Shown: one piece after another, positions 26,553 through 35,613 of the stretch | Position numbering within the stretch: position 1 is the first letter of the stretch | How the letters are laid out: every line of letters begins with the position of its first letter | DNA from: Verrucomicrobiales bacterium | GTDB taxonomy: Bacteria; Verrucomicrobiota; Verrucomicrobiia; Verrucomicrobiales; DEV007 | Assembly (NCBI GenBank): GCA_029940475.1 | Contig: JAPYUT010000002.1 | Coordinates: forward strand, 66,934 to 130,933 | Direction of reading: 5' to 3' | DNA length: 64,000 bases | Position numbers and translations under genes: made by a program | The notes under the pieces: model-generated | Told to the model about the DNA's origin: nothing | The model's database searches: none | Seen by the model: only the letters and a program-made list of their open reading frames with translations

Positions 26553-28028
26553 CTAGAATGGCCTTCCCCGGAAACGTCGATCGTCACGCGGAGCCAACTG
26601 CTCGGGAGTTAGATTTATCAGTTCACTCTTCTGCTCGGCATTCAATGATTGGCTCGACTCAATGTATTCCACTGCTGAATCACGGTCCGATGACAACCAT
26701 CGCCGGGTGGATCTCTGAACCTGCTCACTGCGCTGATCCGCATCAGAAATCGAATCCGCCCATACAACAGCTGTCCCCGGATCCTCACGCAGCTGTCGAT
26801 CATTCAACAATGCAACAATTCCCTGATCCTTGGCACTGCCTGCAGGTTGCTCTCCAAGCCAGGTGGAAGCCGCTGTCGGGTCACTTCTCATCCAGGCCTC
26901 CACCACTGACCCGGTGGCACGATCTTTCCCCGCGCCGTCAGCCTGACCTGATAACCACTCGGCTGCCGCCTGCGCAGAAGCAGCATCCCTCCTCGCCCAG
27001 CGCTCTGCAACATCAGGAACAAACCTGTCCTTCTCCCCGGCATCAGTGATTTTTTCAAGGTAGGAAATAGCAGCATCAGGATCACTCCCTGCCCAATTCT
27101 CCAAAGTCTCCTCCATTGCCTCAGTTCTCGCCTCGCCTTCCAGGCCGGATGCCCACTCGAGAGCTGCCTCCGGATGAGTTCTGGACCACTGATCGGCAAT
27201 CGAACGCAAAGCTCGCTGTTGTGATTCACCCTCGAGTCCCATCGCAATTTCCGCGGCTTTCAAGGGATTCTCGGCAGTGAAATGCTGAATCACGTTATTA
27301 AGAGCGTCTCCCCTGACCTCCTCTGGCAAGCCCTTGGCCCATTTCAATGCAGCGTCCGGATCCTGACGCACCCACTCAGATGCGACACTTGCCGCACTAC
27401 GCCGCATTTGCCAGTCATCGACGCCGGAATCCAGTACTGTGCTTACCAGGTATTCACCCGCTGCTTTCGGGTCCTTGGCTGCCCAGGTCCTCAAAATGGA
27501 CGTTGTTCCCATCATCCTTTCAAAACCTGAAGCTTCCGAGGCAAACTTCAGCGCCTTCTCTGGATCAATCTCCGCATAGCGCGCCATTAAAAGATTCGTA
27601 GACATGAACTGATCCATCCCGCGCCCCATCCCGCGAACCTCGGCAAGGGCAATCTCAACTCCCTTCGCATCAAGGCCCTTTACCAACCGAAGCAACGCCT
27701 CCATCCGCTCCATTTGACCCGGGGCATTGAGTATTTCCTTAAGAGCCTCCTGAATCCTTCCCTCTTGCATCAACTTGACGGCCCGCAGGGCAAACTCGTC
27801 CTGAAAACGGCCCCCCTCGCTGTTATCCTCCGCCTCGCCTCCACCCTGAGTTTTTCCAGCTGCCGCAATCTCCCCGCCGCCAAGAGCTGTAATGCCTTTT
27901 CCGCGATCCGTCGTTATGCCATCGGCAATTACCGTCCTGCCTGCCCGGATTAAATAGCCACAGGTTATGCCGCTCACCATTCCGGCCAGCAACACACCAA
28001 TCAACATATTAAGAGAATATCTTTTCAT
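26553..28028 (-). CDS. membrane-anchored helical-repeat protein of unknown function
   Basis: This is a 491-residue protein with an N-terminal membrane anchor (about 8-27) and a Gly-rich linker (about 35-65). A long series of degenerate helical repeats of about 30-40 residues runs from about 70 to 470. Each repeat has a core like W-x-DP-x-AA-x-x-WA followed by a short GL/GLEGE turn and an A-rich helix, for example DPDAALKWAKGLPEEVR, THPEAALEWASGLEGEAR and DPDAAISYLEKI. The pattern resembles TPR/Sel1-like superhelices used for protein binding, but I do not recognise a named family. It lies 62 bases downstream of the hybrid histidine kinase gene on the same strand and could be co-transcribed. 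The C-terminal 20 residues are polar and Arg-rich. Confidence 0.75.
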   Translation of the reverse strand: MKRYSLNMLIGVLLAGMVSGITCGYLIRAGRTVIADGITTDRGKGITALGGGEIAAAGKTQGGGEAEDNSEGGRFQDEFALRAVKLMQEGRIQEALKEILNAPGQMERMEALLRLVKGLDAKGVEIALAEVRGMGRGMDQFMSTNLLMARYAEIDPEKALKFASEASGFERMMGTTSILRTWAAKDPKAAGEYLVSTVLDSGVDDWQMRRSAASVASEWVRQDPDAALKWAKGLPEEVRGDALNNVIQHFTAENPLKAAEIAMGLEGESQQRALRSIADQWSRTHPEAALEWASGLEGEARTEAMEETLENWAGSDPDAAISYLEKITDAGEKDRFVPDVAERWARRDAASAQAAAEWLSGQADGAGKDRATGSVVEAWMRSDPTAASTWLGEQPAGSAKDQGIVALLNDRQLREDPGTAVVWADSISDADQRSEQVQRSTRRWLSSDRDSAVEYIESSQSLNAEQKSELINLTPEQLAPRDDRRFRGRPF

Positions 28029-28090
28029 AGGTTCACTAGAATAAGAGCAGAGGCGATCCAGGTAAAGTTCAGCTTAACCCGGGCCTCGCG

Positions 28091-30772
28091 CTAATTCTCA
28101 GAATTGGCCAGCTCACTGGCTGCCCGGTCCAGTACCTCCCTTACCTTGTTGGCAAGATCCTTGATATTATAGGGTTTCTGGATCGCCGCTTCCGGACGAA
28201 ATCCAGTTTCTTCTTCAAAACCCTGGAGGTCAACGAGATAACCGCTGCAAACAACCACCGGAACATTGCCGTATTTCCTGCGCAACTCAACCAGTGTCTC
28301 CTTGCCGGAAAGCCTGGGCATGGTGAGATCAAGTAAAACCAGCCTTATCTCATCCTTGTGCTGTTCATAGACATCAAGGGCATCCTTACCATCGTCCGCG
28401 CTCAGGATATTATAGCCATAATGTTTCAATACGCCCTCGGCAACGCGGCGAACAGCCACCTCGTCATCAACTAACAACAATGTCTCGTTACCTGTACCAG
28501 CCTTTTCATTAACAACGGATTCCGGTTCAATACTTTTATGCGGGACATCCTTCCGGGGCAGGAAAATCTGGAACTTGGTCCCGCTACCTAACTCAGAATC
28601 ACAACCAATCCAGCCACCGTGTTGCTGAACAATACCATAGGAAGTTGCCAAGCCCAGACCCGTACCCTTACCCTGCTCTTTAGTGGTGAAAAAAGGCTCG
28701 AAAATCTTATTCAGGATCTCCGGAGGCATTCCTGAGCCTTCGTCTTCAACACTGATCACAACGTAATCACCCGGGGCACCATGTGAATACTTTGAGCCTT
28801 CGCTCATACCCATATGCGCATTACGCGAAGCCAGCTTCAAGCACCCGCCGGTTTCCCCCATCGCGTCTATGGCGTTGACGCACATATTCATTACCACCTG
28901 TTCAACCTGCGTGCCGTCAGCTTCAACTGTCCACAAGCCATCTTCACAGTCGATTTCGATAGTCACTCTAGGATCAATTGTAGTACTGAGAAGTGATCTA
29001 ACATCCTCAATTACATCGTTTGCAATGCAATGATCCAGGTCAAGATGAGATTGCCGCGAAAAACCCAGTAGCTGTTTAACCAGTTCAGCCGCCCTCTGCC
29101 CTGCGCGTTTCGCTGAAGCAATCAATTGTGCGTGATTACCGTTTTTACTCTTTTTCTCATCCAGTTCGGCGAGACTGAGATTACCAATTATGCCGGTGAG
29201 TAAATTATTGAAATCGTGCGCAACTCCGCCGGCAAGACGGCCAACAGCCTCCATTTTCTGGGCTTGCTCAAGCCCCTTCTGGAGACGTCGCTGCTCCGTG
29301 ACATCATGAAAACTCCAAAGCCTTGCGATCTGGCAGCCTCTTAGGTTTTTCACCGGCGCAGAGTAAACGACCAGTATCCGCTCCTGTGGATTAACAAGTT
29401 CCCATTCTACCTCCAATGGAACAGAAGAATCATGGTCGACCTTCTTCCAGGCACCTCTAAATGCATCGTCACTTGAAAAACAAGCCGCTACTGAACTCTT
29501 GAAATCCGCAAATTCTATCTCTCCAATAGTTCCTGTTAGCATGAAAAATTCAGTTACCCTCTGGTTCGCTGCAATAAGGCCGCCATCGCTTCCCACGACA
29601 AGAATCCCGTCTTTTGCCGCCTCGTAGGAAGCACGCAGCTGCGCATAGGTGTCTTCAAGTTCACTCTGCGAGACTCGCAGGCTCTCAGTTCGTGAATCAA
29701 CGATTGACTCCAGCTCATAGCGATGATTCTTCACCTCATCAACCATCGAGTTGAAAGATACAGCCAACTGCTTCAACTCAGTTGCCCCCAGTTCAGGCAC
29801 GCGTGTCTCCAGGTTTCCCTCCGAAACCCTTCGTGCGGCCAAGGAAGCCGCTATCACCGGGGCGGAAAACTTTCGTGCAAGCCAAGCGCCCAAAAGTCCC
29901 GTGCCAAGTAAAACACAAATCGCTATTCTCTGCTGCACCCCAACTGTCTGTCTCACTGCGGCCAGCACCTCTGACCTTGGACGGAGACAAGCCACCACCC
30001 ATGCCTCACCAACCTTGGTATCAACAATTGGCACAACAATACTGTGAAAATAAAACTCTTCTTTATCAATCAAAACAAGGCCACTCTCCCGGTCCCAGAA
30101 TGGCGTGACTGTATCCTTCATGAACGGGCGCAGAATCTTTGATTTATCCTGACCCGCGATCAATGTTCCCCGGGAATCAATCAGGAAAGCCTGCCCGCGC
30201 TCTCCAATTTCGATGCCGTCAATCAATTCCCACATCGGATCAAACTTAAGCCGGGCCCTGAGGATAAAGCCATCACGCTCCCCGGCAATGTCCAAGGGAA
30301 TGTAAACCTTCAGGTGTAGACCATCCTTGCCAATAACCCGATGTGGCCTTGACGTGACAACATTGCCGTCTTCAAGGGCGACCTTAAACCACAAGGTTTT
30401 CTCAACAGGCTCGGGATGATTCTCATGGGTTGTTGAACGCACCATCAACCCCCTCGAATCATAGAGGGTTATGTCGTCAAACATCCGGTAAGCCTTTACA
30501 AGGCGCAGCATCTCCGCAACACGTTCGTCCATTGGCGTGGCGACACCGGCGACTACCTGGTTTCCTTTGAGGGCCACCAGATCATTGGCAGCGGATTCCA
30601 TGACGCGCTTGATTTGACGAGCCACCTCACGGTTCACCGCGGCAATCTTTTCCCGCTCGGAATCCTCAAGTGCCGTGCGCGTCAAACTATTGGTCGACAA
30701 CATCACGGCGACCATGGGAAACAGTCCGGCCGCCAGAAGAACGATCAGTAATCTGACGCGGATTGAGTTCAC
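28091..30772 (-). CDS. hybrid sensor histidine kinase with periplasmic Cache-like domain
   Basis: This 893-residue membrane kinase starts at a GTG at 30772. Domains in order are TM1 (about 8-28), a large periplasmic dCache-like sensor (about 30-275, with [12 protein letters not shown] and [15 protein letters not shown]), TM2 (about 280-300), and HAMP (about 300-352). A coiled coil, a PAS domain (about 375-480) and HisKA with phospho-His in [11 protein letters not shown] near 517 follow. The ATPase domain (about 620-740) has the N box [10 protein letters not shown] and the G boxes [10 protein letters not shown] and [15 protein letters not shown]-terminal receiver domain (about 770-885) has phospho-Asp in LLDLTMP near 813. 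No separate response regulator lies nearby. The PotD-like lipoprotein gene ends 64 bases upstream, so the pair may form one signalling unit. Confidence 0.93.
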   Translation of the reverse strand: MNSIRVRLLIVLLAAGLFPMVAVMLSTNSLTRTALEDSEREKIAAVNREVARQIKRVMESAANDLVALKGNQVVAGVATPMDERVAEMLRLVKAYRMFDDITLYDSRGLMVRSTTHENHPEPVEKTLWFKVALEDGNVVTSRPHRVIGKDGLHLKVYIPLDIAGERDGFILRARLKFDPMWELIDGIEIGERGQAFLIDSRGTLIAGQDKSKILRPFMKDTVTPFWDRESGLVLIDKEEFYFHSIVVPIVDTKVGEAWVVACLRPRSEVLAAVRQTVGVQQRIAICVLLGTGLLGAWLARKFSAPVIAASLAARRVSEGNLETRVPELGATELKQLAVSFNSMVDEVKNHRYELESIVDSRTESLRVSQSELEDTYAQLRASYEAAKDGILVVGSDGGLIAANQRVTEFFMLTGTIGEIEFADFKSSVAACFSSDDAFRGAWKKVDHDSSVPLEVEWELVNPQERILVVYSAPVKNLRGCQIARLWSFHDVTEQRRLQKGLEQAQKMEAVGRLAGGVAHDFNNLLTGIIGNLSLAELDEKKSKNGNHAQLIASAKRAGQRAAELVKQLLGFSRQSHLDLDHCIANDVIEDVRSLLSTTIDPRVTIEIDCEDGLWTVEADGTQVEQVVMNMCVNAIDAMGETGGCLKLASRNAHMGMSEGSKYSHGAPGDYVVISVEDEGSGMPPEILNKIFEPFFTTKEQGKGTGLGLATSYGIVQQHGGWIGCDSELGSGTKFQIFLPRKDVPHKSIEPESVVNEKAGTGNETLLLVDDEVAVRRVAEGVLKHYGYNILSADDGKDALDVYEQHKDEIRLVLLDLTMPRLSGKETLVELRRKYGNVPVVVCSGYLVDLQGFEEETGFRPEAAIQKPYNIKDLANKVREVLDRAASELANSEN

Positions 30773-30836
30773 CTTGGGATTGCCTGCTTTCCAGAAAACA
30801 GGAAGCCGGCAGTTAGGGGTTTACCATTGCGGATAA

Positions 30837-31964
30837 TTATTCTATCCCCACAGTTTCCGCGACAGATTTCGACTGCTTATTTCTCAGGCGCAAGGCCTCC
30901 TGAACACGTCCCCATGCTACATTAAGCAGGATTTCACGATGGGTGTCCGGCTTGTAGTAAAACTGGCATTTGGCCCGCACCTCCACAGAGGGATTAATCG
31001 ATTCATCAGCAAGCAACTCTTCACTAATATACTGCTCAGCCGCCCGGTTGGTACTCCCATACCAGGTGAAGTTCGCATTCATTGCCGCCTGCTCAGGACG
31101 CAACATGTAATCAATCAACGCATGTGCTGCAGAGACATTACGCGCATCACTCGGCACTGAAAAATTGTCCATCCACAGCGGTGCCCCCTCTTTGGGAATA
31201 AAGAAACTCACGTTCTCGTTGTCCTCGGCAACCATCGCGGCATCGCCACTGTAGCATGATGCAATCCATATCTCTCCGGACTTCAGGCCATCTCGCACAG
31301 TGGCATCGCTGCCAAACTTCATGCCGACCTTGTCAATGGCTTCCAGAAGGGCGTCTGCCGCCACATCGAGTTGCTCCGGATCTGAGCTGTTAATGGGTAG
31401 TTTCCTTGCAATTAAACCGATTCCCAAGCTCTCGGTCCGATCTCCAAAAATCATCGCCTTACCCGAGTATTTCTCATTCCACAACGCCTTCCAGCTGTCA
31501 CCGGGATCTTCAATCTTGTCAGCACGGAAGGCAATCAGAGTCGTGCCCCAGAGATAGGGTAATGAAACCTTATTGTCCGGATCAAATGCTTTCCCCATGT
31601 ATTCATCCGACACATTTTTAGCATTGGTAAGAGATTTTTTGTCAAGGGGTTGCAGCAAATGAAGCTCAGCCAAGCGATTAATCGACAGGTCATCGGTAAC
31701 CACAACGTCAAAGGCTCCAGGTTCGGAAACCAGCCTAGCCTCCAGCTCGTCCGGATCCTCAAAGGTAATGTAATCTACCTTGATTCCAGTTTCAGCGGTG
31801 AATCCTTCAAATACTTCGGGGTCAAAGTATTCTGACCAGCTGATCAGTCTCACTGTTTTCCCAACAGCTTTATTTTCAGTGACTTGAGTGAGATCCTTTT
31901 GAGCGCAACCGACGACACCCAAAGCCGTTGCTAAAATTCCATAAATCCAATTTTTCACTTTCAT
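30837..31964 (-). CDS. PotD-like extracellular solute-binding lipoprotein
   Basis: This is a 375-residue periplasmic solute-binding lipoprotein of the spermidine/putrescine PotD/PotF family. A lipobox signal ends LGVVGC-AQ (Cys near 20). Family motifs visible are LISWSEYFDPEVFEGFTAET near 37-56, FDVVVTDD, LPYLWGTTLIAF and ASCYSGDAAM. A C-terminal WGRVQEALRLR helix is also present. The start is placed at the ATG at 31964 because the lipoprotein signal begins there; a start at 31991 adds 9 residues. In PotD Asp/Glu and Trp residues bind polyamine amino groups, and here EYF and WMDNFSVP are candidates. No PotA, B or C transporter genes lie in the window. The gene precedes the hybrid kinase gene, suggesting a sensing rather than uptake role (inference). 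Confidence 0.87.
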   Translation of the reverse strand: MKVKNWIYGILATALGVVGCAQKDLTQVTENKAVGKTVRLISWSEYFDPEVFEGFTAETGIKVDYITFEDPDELEARLVSEPGAFDVVVTDDLSINRLAELHLLQPLDKKSLTNAKNVSDEYMGKAFDPDNKVSLPYLWGTTLIAFRADKIEDPGDSWKALWNEKYSGKAMIFGDRTESLGIGLIARKLPINSSDPEQLDVAADALLEAIDKVGMKFGSDATVRDGLKSGEIWIASCYSGDAAMVAEDNENVSFFIPKEGAPLWMDNFSVPSDARNVSAAHALIDYMLRPEQAAMNANFTWYGSTNRAAEQYISEELLADESINPSVEVRAKCQFYYKPDTHREILLNVAWGRVQEALRLRNKQSKSVAETVGIE

Positions 31965-31991
31965 GTCGTTATTTTTAATAATATTTACCAT

Positions 31992-32019
31992 ATTTTAAGT
32001 GATTACGAGAACAGATCAA
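31992..32019 (-). promoter_or_regulatory. candidate promoter of the PotD-like gene and kinase
   Basis: On the minus strand, TTGATC (32019-32014), a 16-base spacer and TAAAAT (31997-31992) predict a start near 31985 and a leader of about 21 bases. It lies in a very A+T-rich divergent region (31965-32117) that must also hold the promoter of the MATE gene, for which a TTTACT/TATAAA pair near 32037-32063 is the best candidate. Confidence 0.45.
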
Positions 32020-32117
32020 CTATAATTTCAATATATTTTACTTATATTTATATTTTTTATAAATAAACGCTCTCTGCAAGACATTCCCTTGAATGTCACT
32101 TGCGAGAACAGTGATCA

Positions 32118-33530
32118 ATGGGTCAGGTTGATCGCGTCTTAATGGGCTCCTTGAAGGACAATCACCCCCACCTCCTGAAGGTGAATCTCACTAATCCCGG
32201 ACTATGCGCGATGCTTCGGGTCGCTACCCCTGTCATTCTGCTCAACCTCACCTTTGTTGCCATGCAGGCCACGGACGCATGGATGATTGGCAAACTCGGA
32301 AACCGGGAACTCGCGGCTATCACTCCGCCCTCGATGGCAATCTTTGTCATGGTAAGTTTTGGTTATGCCTTCCTTGGAATCGTTACCGCCCTGGTCGGGC
32401 AAAGCTTTGGCGCAGGCAAGCAACAACAATGTGGGCACTACGGCTGGTTGGGAATTTACTCGGCATTGATGATAGGCATCGGCTCCTTGTTGCTCTGGCC
32501 CTGTGGATCTATTTTTGAATTCTTTGCCGGAAGCGAGCGCGGATCACTGGGCAATCTTGAGTCACGCTATTTTCAGGTCAGTCTTCTGGCAGTAGCACCT
32601 GTCCTAGTAACCAACGCAATTGCTAGTTTCTATTTTGGCGTTCGTCGACCACTGACAATACTCATGGCAAGCCTCATCGGACTGGTCTTGAACGCCTTCA
32701 TCAGCTACGGGCTGATCTTCGGGGCGTATTATTTCCCTGAGTGGCATTTCGATGGTGCTGCATGGGGCACGGTATTCGCGGCCACAATTGAATGCGTAAT
32801 TCTTCTGGCTCTCTTTGCAAAATCGCCCGCGAACAGGAAACTGGGAACTGTCCCCCGCCCTAAGTCGCTTGCCGGGATCACTAAATTATGGAATACCGGT
32901 CTTCCCTCGGGAATACAGGCTGCTGTTGATGTCCTCTCCTGGGGGGTTCTGATCAGTTCCCTGATCGCCTGCTACGGCGAGGAGGCACTCGCTGCGGGAA
33001 CGATCCTGATGCGCTGCATGCAGTTCACCTTCCTTCCCGCCGAAGGGGTCGCGACCATAGCTGTAGCCCTTGTTGCGCAAGCCATTGGGCACGGGCAACC
33101 GGAACAGGCACGCAGCCACGCAAGGAATGCATTCCGAATCAATGCTGTATTCATGGTCACTGCGGGTGTGTTGTTTTTTGTTTTCCGTCGTCAGCTCATT
33201 GGCATTTTTACCGATGATCCGGCTGTTACTGAATTTGCCACCGGAGCGATCATCTTCATTACCCTTGCCCAATGGTTCGATGCCATGGGCGTTACTTATC
33301 TCCATGCGTTGCAGGGGGCAGGAGATACCAAGTGGAGTTCAGTAGCCAACATCACCCTGAGTGTCATCGTTCTCGGTGGCGGCGGCATCCTGGCCGTAAC
33401 TCTGTTCAAGGAACGTGGACCGATGGCAATCTGGCTGCTTGCCTTCCTTTATATTGCCATACAGGGAATATTATTCCGCTGCAGGTGGAAATCCGGCGTC
33501 TGGCGCCACATCAACCTGAGCCAGAGCTGA
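32118..33530 (+). CDS. MATE family multidrug/cation efflux transporter
   Basis: This is a 470-residue polytopic membrane protein with 12 predicted membrane segments in two MatE halves (about 30-190 and 255-415). Family motifs are ATDAWMIGKLGNRELAAI near 50-67, FLGIVTALVGQSFGAGK near 88-104, and GEEALAAGTILMRCMQFTF and PAEGVATIAVALVAQAIGHG in the second half. Such proteins export drugs or metabolites in exchange for Na+ or H+. The substrate cannot be deduced. The gene is divergent from the PotD-like gene across an A+T-rich spacer. It converges with the amidinotransferase-like gene with only a 10-base gap. Length and topology are normal for the family. Confidence 0.92.
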   Translation: MGQVDRVLMGSLKDNHPHLLKVNLTNPGLCAMLRVATPVILLNLTFVAMQATDAWMIGKLGNRELAAITPPSMAIFVMVSFGYAFLGIVTALVGQSFGAGKQQQCGHYGWLGIYSALMIGIGSLLLWPCGSIFEFFAGSERGSLGNLESRYFQVSLLAVAPVLVTNAIASFYFGVRRPLTILMASLIGLVLNAFISYGLIFGAYYFPEWHFDGAAWGTVFAATIECVILLALFAKSPANRKLGTVPRPKSLAGITKLWNTGLPSGIQAAVDVLSWGVLISSLIACYGEEALAAGTILMRCMQFTFLPAEGVATIAVALVAQAIGHGQPEQARSHARNAFRINAVFMVTAGVLFFVFRRQLIGIFTDDPAVTEFATGAIIFITLAQWFDAMGVTYLHALQGAGDTKWSSVANITLSVIVLGGGGILAVTLFKERGPMAIWLLAFLYIAIQGILFRCRWKSGVWRHINLSQS

Positions 33531-33540
33531 CCCCAAGAGC

Positions 33541-34548
33541 CTAGAGCAGGCGATGGTTATAGGAAGCCCGGTTCAAGTGCATGACCATGCACGATAATGC
33601 TGCCCCGCTCTTTTGGTATTCACTAAGATTAAACAACGCGACCTCAAAGCCATTTTCCGTCGTAATATCCTCCAACTTGCGGTTTTTCTGTAATTCAAGA
33701 CGGTAGGCATCACTACCTCTTTTCAGGTCATGGATATTGGATCCATTGAGGATAAGGTTGCCCAGACGCACCGAGTTACACAAGCCTGGCAGCGCCTCCT
33801 TACGTGTAACATCAATCACCTCAGTATGGCGCTCAATCTCAGAAATTTCCTTCCGGTCAAACATTTCAGTGCACACAATCGTCTTTTGATCAGTTAGTGG
33901 AAACACCGTGCAATCAAGGTGATATAGATACGGGTCGCTCTCACGAACCTGTATGATCTTCATGCCAAATTGTTCTTCAAGCTGTGAGTAGGTCTCCCGC
34001 TCGGAACGGAGGCCATAACCACCGATATAGACCTTATCATGCAGGTGCTTAAGTTCTGCCTCTCCCTCGAACTTGGTCGTTGGAACTATAGTCTTGTATC
34101 CCATTGACTGGAAAAACCGCACTCCCACCTCAGTTTCACCGATCCTGGGCTCGGATTTGAAATTCGAGATCACCACGGTATCCCGCGAGGGTAAATGTTC
34201 CAATACCAGTCCGAGATTAGCCGTAAACACAAGGTCCTGCAGCCCACAATCACGAGGCACCGGCAGAAGTTGGACAAATGCCCTGGATGACAAGAACTGG
34301 TAAACCGCTTGAAACTGACGGAAGGCTTTATTTTGCTCAACTGCACGCCCCTCCTCCGGGAGATCCATCATCCATATGTTGTTTGGCTGCCCGGTAGCAT
34401 GTGAGAACGGCGGACACATCAGGAACGCTGGAACCTCAAGATGACTCAAGTTCCACAACCCTCCGGGGGAGGATTGAACCGGTTTAGGGCTATGGATAAC
34501 CGCTTTGGTGACTGGATCGCGGGCCTGGATACGACTTTCTGAACTCAT
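33541..34548 (-). CDS. amidinotransferase / dimethylarginine hydrolase-like enzyme
   Basis: This is a 335-residue protein of the guanidine-modifying (pentein) superfamily. Key motifs are a FLMCPPFSHA opening near 38, QDLVFTANLGL near 107 (metal/substrate loop), an EGEAELKHL motif near 161 (EGxD-like), YHLDCTVFPL with the catalytic His-Asp near 209, and a C-terminal GAALSCMVMHL motif near 316 with the nucleophilic Cys. These residues form the usual Cys-His-Asp/Glu set that attacks the guanidine carbon of arginine or its derivatives. Substrate and reaction (transfer or hydrolysis) are unknown. The ATG overlaps the TAA of the upstream decarboxylase gene (TAATG), so the two are translationally coupled and probably act in the same pathway. 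Confidence 0.8.
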   Translation of the reverse strand: MSSESRIQARDPVTKAVIHSPKPVQSSPGGLWNLSHLEVPAFLMCPPFSHATGQPNNIWMMDLPEEGRAVEQNKAFRQFQAVYQFLSSRAFVQLLPVPRDCGLQDLVFTANLGLVLEHLPSRDTVVISNFKSEPRIGETEVGVRFFQSMGYKTIVPTTKFEGEAELKHLHDKVYIGGYGLRSERETYSQLEEQFGMKIIQVRESDPYLYHLDCTVFPLTDQKTIVCTEMFDRKEISEIERHTEVIDVTRKEALPGLCNSVRLGNLILNGSNIHDLKRGSDAYRLELQKNRKLEDITTENGFEVALFNLSEYQKSGAALSCMVMHLNRASYNHRLL

Positions 34549-35276
34549 TATTTTCGGTGATGTTTAATTTTTAACAACGGGTCCACGCCTGCCTCCACGT
34601 GAACTCCCTCTTCCCAGATAAAGTCAAAATCAAAATCTCCCCCGAGCGGAACAATCAGGTCAACCTGAGATCCGTAACGGATCTGGGAGAATCTTTCATT
34701 CTGCTGGTAAGGCCTGTGTTTCTTCAGGTCAAAAGGTGTAATTGAATCAACATCATAGTCGGCGATCTGCAGGATGTAATAATTCAAGTTCAATTCCCAC
34801 GACTCCACTTTATTCAAAACCCGTTGGTTTCCATACAAATAATCCGCAGTATCATGATCAATAGTAAGATCGTCCACCAGCGCATTTTCCATGGCGAGCA
34901 TTGGGCGATTGAAGCTGTCAATAGAATCCAGTTCACGGTAACTGAGCACTCCGGGATAAGGTACGCGGTTCACGTGCACATCGTAAAATGTCATGAAAAT
35001 TCCGATCACCAGGCTCTCCTCAACCATGTAATCCGGTTCACGCATTGCCTCCCGCAGGGTGTAGTTTCTCCCCTTGATCTCAATCACTGATTCATCCTGC
35101 CTCACTCGCTTCTGATAGATGATTACGCCATCGGCAGGAGCAAAAAAATAATCCGGATCCGAACAAATCGAGCGCATCGGGTCACGGAAAAAAAAGCGCT
35201 CGGAAAGCCAGCGAACCGATCGGTCTTTGACTTCATTCACCTCTTCGTTCACCCAGTCTGATAATTTTTTGGCCAC
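34548..35276 (-). CDS. phosphatidylserine decarboxylase family protein
   Basis: This is a 242-residue member of the pyruvoyl-dependent phosphatidylserine decarboxylase family, from a GTG start. It has FFAPADGVIIYQKRV near 43-57 and the conserved DVHVNRVPYPGVL near 98-110. The self-cleavage region is RFSQIRYGSQVDLIVPLG, with the Gly-Ser bond near 199-200 that would yield the pyruvoyl Ser. Classical Psd uses LGST at this site; YGSQ resembles the archaeal/short branch. It is shorter than E. coli Psd (about 320 residues) and lacks clear membrane segments. The usual partner pssA is not adjacent; instead it is coupled to an amidinotransferase-like gene. It may thus decarboxylate a serine-headed lipid or another amino acid derivative. 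A good promoter lies upstream. Confidence 0.85.
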   Translation of the reverse strand: MAKKLSDWVNEEVNEVKDRSVRWLSERFFFRDPMRSICSDPDYFFAPADGVIIYQKRVRQDESVIEIKGRNYTLREAMREPDYMVEESLVIGIFMTFYDVHVNRVPYPGVLSYRELDSIDSFNRPMLAMENALVDDLTIDHDTADYLYGNQRVLNKVESWELNLNYYILQIADYDVDSITPFDLKKHRPYQQNERFSQIRYGSQVDLIVPLGGDFDFDFIWEEGVHVEAGVDPLLKIKHHRK

Positions 35277-35304
35277 GTCAGTTATCTCTACTACTAGATA
35301 ATTT

Positions 35305-35333
35305 ATAATACTAAAATATTAACGATACATCAA
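35305..35333 (-). promoter_or_regulatory. good sigma70 promoter of the decarboxylase-amidinotransferase pair
   Basis: On the minus strand, TTGATG (35333-35328), a 17-base spacer and TATTAT (35310-35305) are present. Transcription would start near 35298, about 22 bases before the GTG at 35276. Confidence 0.55.
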
Positions 35334-35417
35334 GTCATTTTTTATAAAATTCTCATTTTTAAAGATCAATTAAGCCGTAAATCCTATTATTTTAGCTATT
35401 TTTTGATAAAAAAACAG

Positions 35418-35439
35418 GATATCATGAATTAATGATATC
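35418..35439. repeat. 8-base inverted repeat GATATCAT-N6-ATGATATC
   Basis: Arms at 35418-35425 and 35432-35439 are perfect and separated by GAATTA. The element lies about 85 bases upstream of the decarboxylase promoter and may be an operator or a hairpin. It is not followed by a T run. Confidence 0.6.
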
Positions 35440-35613
35440 AATGAAGATACTTCAAGAAACCTTATTACCTTCAATCTAAGGAAAAATTAAGACAGATTAC
35501 CCAGCCCAATAACGGACTAAATCTATCAAACAATTTGATCACTTGCCGCTCCACAACCAGTAGCCTGGTGCCCCCCCTGCGGAGAAATAATCAGTTTATT
35601 GCACTGATCATTA

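Larger units (their letters stand above)
35277..35613. other. A+T-rich spacer upstream of the decarboxylase gene
   Basis: This spacer of 337 bases contains no open frame. Its left part carries the decarboxylase promoter; the middle holds an inverted repeat at 35418-35439. The right part follows the MtfA-like gene stop codon and shows no convincing T-run terminator. Base composition is strongly A+T-rich compared with flanking genes. Confidence 0.5.
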
